The position numbers and the translations under genes were made by a program. DNA of 64,000 bases from Clostridiales bacterium (lineage in GTDB: Bacteria > Bacillota > Clostridia > DUPQ01): assembly GCA_023145435.1 (NCBI GenBank), contig JAGLDS010000006.1, forward strand, positions 1 to 64,000, written 5' to 3'. Numbering within the stretch: position 1 is the stretch's first letter; the number at the start of each line of letters is the position of its first letter. The notes under the pieces are model-generated. The model saw only the letters and a program-made list of their open reading frames with translations, ran no database searches and was not told the DNA's origin. Positions 50,092 to 58,274 of this stretch are shown in pieces.

Positions 50092-50667
50092 TTATTTCAT
50101 ACTATCAAGTGTTTCATTAATGGATTCATTACTATGATGTCCAATTTGCACATCAAATAGTTGACCATCAGTGGTAATAAAAGCTGACGTTGGAAAAGCT
50201 CTAATACCAAATTCAATAAATGTCTCTGCAGTTGGATCTAGTAAAACAACAAATTCATATCCTTGCATTTCGTACCATTCAATAAATCTCTCTTCACTAA
50301 CTTCACCACTAAGAGAAGGTGCGATTAAGGTTAATATAACCGTATCTGAATCTAGTTTTTCTTCATGTAGTTTAGTTAATTCAGGTAATCCAGAAACACA
50401 TGCAGGACACCATGTACCCCAAAATTTAATATATACTTTTTTCCCTTTATAGTCAGATAGACTATGGTATTTTCCATCAATACCTAATAATGTGAAATTA
50501 TAAGCCATATTTTTATCTTCCACAGGGGCTATGGTACTACTTGGGGTAGTAACTGTGTTTTCTTTACTGCTTGTATCATTAACAACAGTAGCGCTACAAG
50601 CTGAAATGGTAAATGAGATAATCATTACCAGTACTAGTATTAATAATCCTTTAAAATTTTTGTTCAT
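50092..50667 (-). CDS. TlpA-like thioredoxin-fold lipoprotein
   Basis: Lipobox TISAC; redox motif FWGTWCPACVSGLPEL. Confidence 0.9.
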   Translation of the reverse strand: MNKNFKGLLILVLVMIISFTISACSATVVNDTSSKENTVTTPSSTIAPVEDKNMAYNFTLLGIDGKYHSLSDYKGKKVYIKFWGTWCPACVSGLPELTKLHEEKLDSDTVILTLIAPSLSGEVSEERFIEWYEMQGYEFVVLLDPTAETFIEFGIRAFPTSAFITTDGQLFDVQIGHHSNESINETLDSMK

Positions 50668-50679
50668 ATTTTTCTCCTT

Positions 50680-51390
50680 TTATATGCCGGTAAATATATT
50701 ACTGATCAGATAAAGACTGTCAGTCATTAATAAAATACCCATAGCGATAATTAATATACCACCGACTATTCGTATTTTATTTAAGTGCTTATTTGCTTTT
50801 TTAAGTTTTTGCAAGAAAAAGCCTGCAAATAGCGATATTATAATAAATGGCAAAGCTAAACCAAGTGAATAAATAGCCATTAAAAATCCTCCATATAGGG
50901 CTTGTCCATTGCTAGATGCTAAACCTAAAACAGTTGCTAAAACAGGACCTACACAAGGAGTCCAGCCTAAAGAGAAAGTTAAGCCTAATAAATAAGAACC
51001 AATAATGCCTCCACGAGTTGAACCGTCTACACGAACTTTTCGCTCACGTTCTAGAAAGTTTAAATGAAATACACCTAGCTGATGTAATCCAAGAATAATA
51101 ACTATACCTCCACTAACCATCAAAGTAATTCTGTTGTTAAGTAAGTTGCCAAGCAGACCAAAACCAAATCCTAAAATAATAAAGGTGGTTGATAAACCAA
51201 TTGCAAATACTGCTGTTTGTATCATTAAGCGTTTGTTAACCCCTTTTGGAATGGCGATTTCTTCTTCACTTTTTGCAGAAGAAGATAATGATCCCATATA
51301 CACAGGTAGTAGGGGAACAATACATGGTGAAAAAAACGATAAAATACCAGCAATAAAAACAGTTAATGGTAAAAAGATTCCTTGATCCAT
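50680..51390 (-). CDS. ccdA: CcdA/DsbD-type thiol-disulfide transmembrane protein
   Basis: FFSPCIVPLLPVYMG and TFSLGWTPCVGPVLATVLGLAS. Confidence 0.92.
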   Translation of the reverse strand: MDQGIFLPLTVFIAGILSFFSPCIVPLLPVYMGSLSSSAKSEEEIAIPKGVNKRLMIQTAVFAIGLSTTFIILGFGFGLLGNLLNNRITLMVSGGIVIILGLHQLGVFHLNFLERERKVRVDGSTRGGIIGSYLLGLTFSLGWTPCVGPVLATVLGLASSNGQALYGGFLMAIYSLGLALPFIIISLFAGFFLQKLKKANKHLNKIRIVGGILIIAMGILLMTDSLYLISNIFTGI

Positions 51391-51556
51391 AATGTGATTC
51401 TCCTTTCTTATTTATACATTATGACAAAAGTTTTATTAAATATATATACTATGATGTAAGGTAAATCTTTGATTTCATCATATCAGAAACAAGTATACTA
51501 AGATTTTGTTTTTAGTTACGTAAGAATTTTGATATAATATTGTTAGAAGGAATATT

Positions 51557-52177
51557 ATGAAACCATTAAAGACGAGTCAAATTATAAAAAACATATCCTG
51601 TGTTAAAACAGGTATAGCTAACTTCTATTTATATAAGTACAGTAAAGGTTATATTGCCATTGACTGCGGATCTGATACTAAGAAAGCAAATAAAGGACTA
51701 AATAAGCTAGGTATTTCCCCTGAAAACATTACCCATGTATTGTTAACGCATAGTGACTATGATCATGTAAAAGGATTGCCTCTTTTTACTAAAGCAGCAG
51801 TTTATATGGGTCGCGGAGAAGAACAGATGATTAACAAAACAACACCTCGCTTTAATACATTTAAATTTAACAAACCATTAGCCACAAAGGAATATAATTT
51901 ATTATTAGATACAGAAGAATTATTAATTGGAGATGTAGTAGTTTTTTGTATTGCTACTCCTGGCCATACTCCTGGTTCAATGACATATTTAATAGATAAT
52001 ACTTATTTATTTTCAGGAGATGCATTATCTATAAAAAAAGGAAAAATAGAACCGTTTTTTAGTGGTTTTGTTATGGATTATTTTGAACATTTAAAATCGA
52101 TTAAAAAAATTAAAGATATTAGAAGAGCAAAGATGATTTTTACAGGGCATCACGGGTATAAAAATTATGAAAAATAA
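51557..52177 (+). CDS. Metallo-beta-lactamase fold hydrolase
   Basis: VLLTHSDYDHVKGLPLF (HxxxDH variant) and ATPGHTPGSMTYLI, SGDAL. Confidence 0.88.
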   Translation: MKPLKTSQIIKNISCVKTGIANFYLYKYSKGYIAIDCGSDTKKANKGLNKLGISPENITHVLLTHSDYDHVKGLPLFTKAAVYMGRGEEQMINKTTPRFNTFKFNKPLATKEYNLLLDTEELLIGDVVVFCIATPGHTPGSMTYLIDNTYLFSGDALSIKKGKIEPFFSGFVMDYFEHLKSIKKIKDIRRAKMIFTGHHGYKNYEK

Positions 52178-53036
52178 AAATTGTATTATAAGGGAGATAG
52201 CAATTGATTCTATACAACCTACTAAGCTTTTTTTGTCAAAAAGTAAATATGATCAGGTGACTATAAATGAACAAGACTATAATCCAATACTTGTGAGAAA
52301 AACAGGAGATATTACCTATCTAATTGACCACCATGAAGAATTATTATATATGGCTAATAAAGGTCATGAAAAAATTAACGTTTGCTATTATGATAATGAT
52401 AGTATTGATACATTATTATATTTTACAAGGATTAATCAATGTAATAACAAGGGAATAAAATGTATTAAAGATTTATCAATTTATCTACTTAATGATAAAG
52501 ACTACAAGCGAAAGTGGGAAAAACCAAGTGTAAAATTAACTGAACATTTATATAAGACACCATATGAAGGACTAGATTTTGTCAGAGAGACAAACCCTAG
52601 CCGTAAAAGTGTTGTTTGTGATAAAATTCTAAGAACATTGCCAGAGTGGTTTGGAATAGAATCAGCCATTGTAGAATATAACCAAAAAGTAAAACAATTA
52701 GATTTTATTAAAATTAAATATCAACAAGAGGTCATTGGGTTTTGTGCATATCAGGTGAATTATGGGATAAATTGTGACTTGTATGTACTAGGAATTTACC
52801 GTGATTTTCATAGGTTTGGAATTGGTAGTAAACTTATAGAATATATTAATGATGAGGTAAAAAAACAAGAAGTTAAATATTTATCTGTTAAAACATTAAG
52901 TGATAAGCATGTAGACTCTTATTATGAAAGAACAAGAAACTTTTATATAAAAAATGGATTTTATCCATTTGAAGAATTTAAAGATTTATGGGGCAAGGAA
53001 AACCCTTGCTTATTGATGATTAAGGAGGTCCAGTAA
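52167..53036 (+). CDS. GNAT N-acetyltransferase with an N-terminal ParB/Srx-like segment
   Basis: N-terminus IDSIQPTKLFLSKSK...NPILVRKTGDITYLIDHHEELLYMANKGHEKINVCYYD; C-terminus LYVLGIYRDFHRFGIGSKLIEYINDEV GNAT motif A. Confidence 0.65.
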   Translation: MKNKNCIIREIAIDSIQPTKLFLSKSKYDQVTINEQDYNPILVRKTGDITYLIDHHEELLYMANKGHEKINVCYYDNDSIDTLLYFTRINQCNNKGIKCIKDLSIYLLNDKDYKRKWEKPSVKLTEHLYKTPYEGLDFVRETNPSRKSVVCDKILRTLPEWFGIESAIVEYNQKVKQLDFIKIKYQQEVIGFCAYQVNYGINCDLYVLGIYRDFHRFGIGSKLIEYINDEVKKQEVKYLSVKTLSDKHVDSYYERTRNFYIKNGFYPFEEFKDLWGKENPCLLMIKEVQ

Positions 53037-53167
53037 TGACTATTTGTTATGAAGCAGGTGAACTCTTTGATTTTACTAAGATAGAAAACTTATTTCACAA
53101 TATTTATTGGACTAAACTAGTTATAGGTGATTTTGAAAAGCAAAAACTGGGAAAAGGTGACAAATGA
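53036..53167 (+). CDS. Small ORF, 43 aa (MTICYEAGELFDFTKIENLFHNIYWTKLVIGDFEKQKLGKGDK)
   Basis: Not in the supplied ORF track. Strong SD AAGGAGG; start overlaps the upstream stop (TAATG) and its stop overlaps the gpsA start (ATGA). Confidence 0.5.
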   Translation: MTICYEAGELFDFTKIENLFHNIYWTKLVIGDFEKQKLGKGDK

Positions 53168-54129
53168 AAATTAGTGTTATAGGTTGTGGTCGTTGGGGTT
53201 CATTTATTGGGTATTATGTTAATAAATTAGGTCATGAAACAATCATTTATGGAAGAGAACAGTCGAAAAACTTAAAAAGGTTACAAAAAACAAGTAAAAA
53301 CGATTATATAAGTTTAGACAAAAGCATTACTTTAACAAGTGAGTTATCTTTTGCTATATCAAGTAGTGAAGTTATAGCTATTTCCATAAACTCACAACAA
53401 TTGAGAAATGTAGCAAAGCAATTAGCGAAGGTAGAATATCAAAATAAGATTTTTGTTTTATGTATGAAAGGGATTGAACAAGACACAGGTAAACGATTAA
53501 CAACAATTATGAAAGAAGAATTAGGAGAAAGTACACAAGTTGCCATATGGGTTGGACCTGGACATGTAGAAGATTTTGCAAAAGGAATCCCAAATTGTAT
53601 GGTAATTGATTGTGATAACGATATAATCAAAAAGAAATTGGTAAAAGAATTAAGCAGTAAGTTAATCAGATTCTATTATGGTCATGATTTAATTGGTAAT
53701 GAAATAGGCGCTGCTGCTAAGAATGTTATTGGTATTGCAGCTGGTTTGCTAGATGGACTTAATTTTTCTAGTTTAAAAGGAGCTCTAATGGCTAGAGGTG
53801 CTAGGGAAGTTTCTAGATTAATTGAAGCCATGGGTGGCCATAAGGTAACAGCTTATGGATTAAGTCATTTAGGGGACTATCAGGCTACTTTGTTCTCACC
53901 CTTTAGCCACAATCGTCGATATGGACAAGCGTTAGTAACAAAAGAAGATTATAAACAATTAGCAGAAGGTGTGAAAACTGTAAAAGCATTAACTTTACTT
54001 GGTAAAAAATATGGAGTAGATTTACCTATTTCTCAGGCAGTATATGAAATTATTTATGAGCAATGTGATGTAAAAGAAACCTTGTTAACTCTATTTGAAC
54101 GACCTGTGAAATTTGAATTTAAAAATTAG
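53164..54129 (+). CDS. gpsA: NAD(P)H-dependent glycerol-3-phosphate dehydrogenase
   Basis: ISVIGCGRWGSFIGYYV; CMKGIEQDTGKRLTTIM; EIGAAAKNVIGIAAGLLDGLNF. Confidence 0.9.
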   Translation: MKISVIGCGRWGSFIGYYVNKLGHETIIYGREQSKNLKRLQKTSKNDYISLDKSITLTSELSFAISSSEVIAISINSQQLRNVAKQLAKVEYQNKIFVLCMKGIEQDTGKRLTTIMKEELGESTQVAIWVGPGHVEDFAKGIPNCMVIDCDNDIIKKKLVKELSSKLIRFYYGHDLIGNEIGAAAKNVIGIAAGLLDGLNFSSLKGALMARGAREVSRLIEAMGGHKVTAYGLSHLGDYQATLFSPFSHNRRYGQALVTKEDYKQLAEGVKTVKALTLLGKKYGVDLPISQAVYEIIYEQCDVKETLLTLFERPVKFEFKN

Positions 54130-54172
54130 TACTAATATATTAATACCTATAAAATAAAAAGATAGAAAAAAA

Positions 54173-54200
54173 ACAGCAAGAGTACTTGCTGTCTTTTAAA
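54173..54200. terminator. Terminator between convergent gpsA and permease genes
   Basis: ACAGCAAG-agta-CTTGCTGT followed by CTTTTAAATTT. Confidence 0.75.
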
Positions 54201-54216
54201 TTTATATATACTTTTT

Positions 54217-54945
54217 TTATTTTTTGTGGTTAAGTGAAATTGCATTTACAGGACATTCATCTATAGAGGCTTCGATTATTTTTTTGTTATCTTTTGTAAC
54301 AATAGGTGATTTAACTTTTGCCTTGTCATTATTCATTTCAAAATATTCAGGGTAAACTCGTGCACAAATTCCACAACCAATACAATGTTGCTTGTTAATT
54401 TTAAAAGAAGTATTTGAAATACTTGCATCATTACTATTAAGTATATCTTCTTTTTTAACAAATAGTGAAATTATGTATCCCATGAATAATATGGTGATAA
54501 CAGTTAATACCCATCTAACAATCATAAAATTAACACCTAAAAATTTAGCTTCATTTAATAACATTGGTACCTTAATAACAGCCCAAGAACTTAATATAAT
54601 AACAATATTTGCAACACTTGCTCCTTTTTTAAGTAATAATTTACTTAATGGAAAAGCAGCATAGATAGGCCCTGCTGATAAACTACCTAAAAGAATAGAA
54701 AATAAATTACCAGAAAAACCTGATTTTGCACCAAGTTTTTTGGTGATTAACTCTTTTGGGACCCAAGCATCAATAAGGATTGTTAATAAAAATATAACAG
54801 GAAGTACTTGTAGCATTTCTAGTAAATAGTAAACACTATTATTCGCTGAAGTAAGAGCTATGTCAGGGGCAAATATAAATAATCCTAAATAGGAGAGAGT
54901 TACTAATACTAACCTTTTATGCTTTTTTATTTTTTTCATTATCAT
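54217..54945 (-). CDS. Permease half fused to a C-terminal 4Fe-4S ferredoxin domain
   Basis: LGSLSAGPIYAAFPLSKLLLKKGASVANIVIILSSWAVIKVPMLLNEAKFLG (permease-family motif) plus CIGCGICARVYPEYF...DECPVNAI. Confidence 0.75.
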   Translation of the reverse strand: MIMKKIKKHKRLVLVTLSYLGLFIFAPDIALTSANNSVYYLLEMLQVLPVIFLLTILIDAWVPKELITKKLGAKSGFSGNLFSILLGSLSAGPIYAAFPLSKLLLKKGASVANIVIILSSWAVIKVPMLLNEAKFLGVNFMIVRWVLTVITILFMGYIISLFVKKEDILNSNDASISNTSFKINKQHCIGCGICARVYPEYFEMNNDKAKVKSPIVTKDNKKIIEASIDECPVNAISLNHKK

Positions 54946-55424
54946 AATATAACCCCCATTGTTAATGCAATTACTATGGCGAAAGAAAAGCTAAGAACAT
55001 TTCTAACTATAGCAAATTTAAAACCAAATTCTCTTTTTTCAAGGGGAAAGGTTACAATGCCTACCATGGTTAAGGTTGTTAAAAAAGCAACTGCAGGTAC
55101 AATACTTGCACCAACATCAACAAATGAGCCAACTAGGGGAAAGGCTACAAATGCAGGTATTAAAGTTATACTACCCACGATAGCAGCTGCAACCGTTGAT
55201 AAAAATACGTTAGTTGAACCTAAAACGCTACTAATTGAGTCAGGGGGAATGATAGTTAAAACAAGTCCAATTAGAAAAATAATTGAAATAATTTCAATAA
55301 CCATTGATCCCATCATTTTTTTTGACTTCTTCATTGAGACAAATGTTTTTTTCTTGTCTTTGATAAGGGATATAATTGTTAAAACAATTGTTATACCCCA
55401 AAAAGAAAGCACAAAGATATCCAT
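54942..55424 (-). CDS. Permease half (partner of the downstream gene)
   Basis: AAIVGSITLIPAFVAFPLVGSFVDVGASIVPAVAFLTTLTMVGIVTFPLEKREFG; ATGA overlap with the next gene. Confidence 0.7.
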   Translation of the reverse strand: MDIFVLSFWGITIVLTIISLIKDKKKTFVSMKKSKKMMGSMVIEIISIIFLIGLVLTIIPPDSISSVLGSTNVFLSTVAAAIVGSITLIPAFVAFPLVGSFVDVGASIVPAVAFLTTLTMVGIVTFPLEKREFGFKFAIVRNVLSFSFAIVIALTMGVIL

Positions 55425-55479
55425 AAATTAGTTTCCTCCAAAATCTTTTTCTTAATATTATAGTATTATACCCATATTA

Positions 55480-55497
55480 GTAACATAAGAATGTTAC
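55480..55497. promoter_or_regulatory. 18-bp inverted repeat, candidate operator for the permease pair
   Basis: GTAACAT-aaga-ATGTTAC, 56-73 bp upstream of the permease start codon (minus strand). Confidence 0.5.
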
Positions 55498-55555
55498 CCA
55501 GGTTACATATAGAGAGATTTTTTATAATTAATTTTAAAAAGTAACGTATAAAATG

Positions 55556-55585
55556 ACATAATGTATGCTATAGCATACATTATGT
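55556..55585. promoter_or_regulatory. Perfect 30-bp palindrome, candidate operator
   Basis: ACATAATGTATGCTA|TAGCATACATTATGT, about 65 bp upstream of the XRE regulator ATG. Confidence 0.6.
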
Positions 55586-55651
55586 ATTAGTTGTGATGTT
55601 CTAAATATAGTCAATTAATTGTACCCTATATATAAGTATAGGGGTAAAATT

Positions 55652-55984
55652 ATGGATGTATACAAGACAATTGGAAAGAATATGGTAAAAAGGCGAAAGC
55701 AATTGAATATGACTCAAATGCAATTAGCTGAAAAATGTGGTGTTAATAGGCCATATATGTCAAATATTGAGAATGGAAAAAGTCAAGTTAGTTGCCATAT
55801 ACTAATTAATATAGCTAATAAATTAAGCGTTAGTCTTGAATATTTAGCCGGTAATTCCTTGGAAAGTAACAGTGATGGTTTTAGCGAAGAAATCGCGATT
55901 TACTGTGCAGCTGTTCCAAAAGAACATCGAGATGATGTTAGAACTGTTTTAAAAACAATATCAAAAAGCTATCAACTCAAATAA
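55652..55984 (+). CDS. XRE-family HTH transcriptional regulator
   Basis: IGKNMVKRRKQLNMTQMQLAEKCGVNRPYMSNIENGKSQVSCHILINIANKLSVSLEYL. Confidence 0.92.
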   Translation: MDVYKTIGKNMVKRRKQLNMTQMQLAEKCGVNRPYMSNIENGKSQVSCHILINIANKLSVSLEYLAGNSLESNSDGFSEEIAIYCAAVPKEHRDDVRTVLKTISKSYQLK

Positions 55985-56768
55985 GTGTTTTTAATATCTT
56001 AATTTCACGAGGTAAGTGTATAGAATAATGGTCCCAACTAATCCATTCACCACTTAGTGCGCCTTTATAATTAATTGACTTTAAATAAGTAAAAGCTTCT
56101 TTGTGATCTATGGTTCCTTGTCCAGTAGTAATTAATCCAAGAGATTTATTATTAAGAATACCTTTACCATCGTGTATATGAACATGCTTAATATATGGTT
56201 TAAGTATATTAAATGATTCTTCCATGGTAAAACCATGTGTAATAGGGTGCATTATATCCCAATTTACTTGAATATATTCACTATTTACATAAGCTAAAAT
56301 TTCTGCTACATCATAAGGACTACACCACATATCATGGGTTTCAAAACAAACATAAACTTTATGTTTTTTTGCAAGAGGTGCTAATTGCGAATATGCTTTT
56401 TTTAGTAATGAACGAGCTTTGTTTTTTGAAGTATCATCAGGGTATTTGCCACCAAAGGTTCTAATTACTGGTACATTAAGTGCTGATGCTAATTTAATTG
56501 CATCCTTTGCATCTGATATATTTTTATCAAAAGTTACTTCATTTGCAAAAGAACATGATGTGGCAATTGCCACAATTAAAATGCCGCTTTCACTAATTGT
56601 TTTTTTGGCTTCCGCTATTTCTTTTTCTGACATTGTTGTTTCTACACCGTGGGCATGATTGGCAGCAATTCGTAATTCAACTCCAACATATCCATAGTTT
56701 TTAGCAACATCTAAAACTTCACTTAGAGTTAGTGTAGGGGTTGAAAAGGTCATAAATGATAATTTCAT
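55977..56768 (-). CDS. Sugar phosphate isomerase/epimerase (xylose isomerase-like TIM barrel)
   Basis: YGYVGVELRIAANHAHGVE...VCFETHDMWCSPYDVAEIL...VNWDIMHPITHG...HVHIHDGKG...GQGTIDHKEAFTYL. Confidence 0.85.
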   Translation of the reverse strand: MKLSFMTFSTPTLTLSEVLDVAKNYGYVGVELRIAANHAHGVETTMSEKEIAEAKKTISESGILIVAIATSCSFANEVTFDKNISDAKDAIKLASALNVPVIRTFGGKYPDDTSKNKARSLLKKAYSQLAPLAKKHKVYVCFETHDMWCSPYDVAEILAYVNSEYIQVNWDIMHPITHGFTMEESFNILKPYIKHVHIHDGKGILNNKSLGLITTGQGTIDHKEAFTYLKSINYKGALSGEWISWDHYSIHLPREIKILKTLI

Positions 56769-56778
56769 AGTAGTCTCC

Positions 56779-58263
56779 TTATGGAAGATAGGTTATACCC
56801 ATTAAGGATAAATCAACAGCTCTTGCTGCTTGTCTTCCTTCTTGTATTGCCCAGACAATCAATGACTGGCCTCTTCTAGTATCACCTGCTGCAAAAACTT
56901 TGTCAATATTAGTTGCGTGATTTTTATATTCAGCTTTAATATTACTTCGTTTATCAGTTTCTAGAGCAAAATGATTAACTAATTCACTATCAGGACCTAT
57001 AAAGCCCATGGCCAATAGAACCAAATCAGCTTGGTACTTTTTATTAGATCCAGTAATTTCTCTTGGAAAGAAATTATTATCATAATCTTTACTCCATTCA
57101 ACTTTAACAGTATTAAGTGCAATTACTTGTTGGTTTTCATCTTGTTCAAAACCCTTAGTAGATATTTGGTAGATTCTTGGATCTTCTTTAAAAAGTGCAA
57201 TGGCTTCTTTTTGCCCATAATCAGTTTTTTTATAGCGGGGGAATTCAGGCCAAGGATTCTCGGTTGTTCTTTCTTTTGACGCCTCTGGCATAATTTCAAA
57301 TTGATGAACACTCTTACAACCTTGTCTAATGGCTGTAGCAACACAATCGTTTCCTGTATCTCCACCACCAATTACAATAACCTTTTTATCTTTTGCAGAT
57401 ATATATTGATTATCTTTATGAGTTGAATCAAGTAAACTTTTTGTATTTTTTGATAAGTAATCAACTGCGAAATATATGCCATTTGCATTTCTGTTTTCTA
57501 CTTTTAAATCCCTTGGAGTTGTACTTCCTGTACAAAAAACAATAGCATCAAAGTTGCTTTGTAATTCATCTTTTGTAATGTCTTTTCCTACTTCAGTATT
57601 TAAAATAAAAGTAATTCCAGATTTTTCCATTAATTCTGTTCGTCTTAATACAAACTTTTTATCTAGTTTCATATTTGGAATGCCATACATTAGCAAACCA
57701 CCTGGACGGTCATCTCGTTCATAAATAGTAACTAAGTGACCTACCTTATTTAACTGTTCGGCACAAGCTAATCCTGAAGGACCTGAACCAATTACTGCAA
57801 TTTTTTTGCCTGTTCTCTTAACAGGTATAAAAGGATGTATCCAACCTTCTTGAAAACCCATTTCAATAATAGCTAATTCATTATTTTTAATGGTCACTTT
57901 TGGATTTGTAATTCCTAAAGTACAAGCACCTTCACAAGGCGCGGGACATACTCGCCCTGTAAATTCAGGGAAGTTATTTGTCATTAATAAACGACTAAGA
58001 GCATCTTCCCATTTACCGTTATATAGTAAGTCATTCCATTCAGGTATTAAGTTATTTAATGGGCAACCACTTGGTAGTCCGTTATATATTATTCCACTAT
58101 GACAAAAAGGTGTACCACAGTCCATACATCTTGCTGCTTGTTCTAACCGTATGGTTTCGCTAACAGGAAGATAAAGTTCATTCCAGTCTTTAATTCTCTC
58201 TAAGGCATCTCGATAAGGAGATTCTTGCCTGTCATATTCCATAAAACCAGTTGCTTTTCCCAT
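56779..58263 (-). CDS. gltD: Glutamate synthase small subunit
   Basis: QAARCMDCGTPFCHSG; GRVCPAPCEGACTLGI; IAVIGSGPSGLACAEQL; VIVIGGGDTGNDCVATAIRQG. Confidence 0.95.
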   Translation of the reverse strand: MGKATGFMEYDRQESPYRDALERIKDWNELYLPVSETIRLEQAARCMDCGTPFCHSGIIYNGLPSGCPLNNLIPEWNDLLYNGKWEDALSRLLMTNNFPEFTGRVCPAPCEGACTLGITNPKVTIKNNELAIIEMGFQEGWIHPFIPVKRTGKKIAVIGSGPSGLACAEQLNKVGHLVTIYERDDRPGGLLMYGIPNMKLDKKFVLRRTELMEKSGITFILNTEVGKDITKDELQSNFDAIVFCTGSTTPRDLKVENRNANGIYFAVDYLSKNTKSLLDSTHKDNQYISAKDKKVIVIGGGDTGNDCVATAIRQGCKSVHQFEIMPEASKERTTENPWPEFPRYKKTDYGQKEAIALFKEDPRIYQISTKGFEQDENQQVIALNTVKVEWSKDYDNNFFPREITGSNKKYQADLVLLAMGFIGPDSELVNHFALETDKRSNIKAEYKNHATNIDKVFAAGDTRRGQSLIVWAIQEGRQAARAVDLSLMGITYLP

Positions 58264-58274
58264 AGTTGCCTCCT

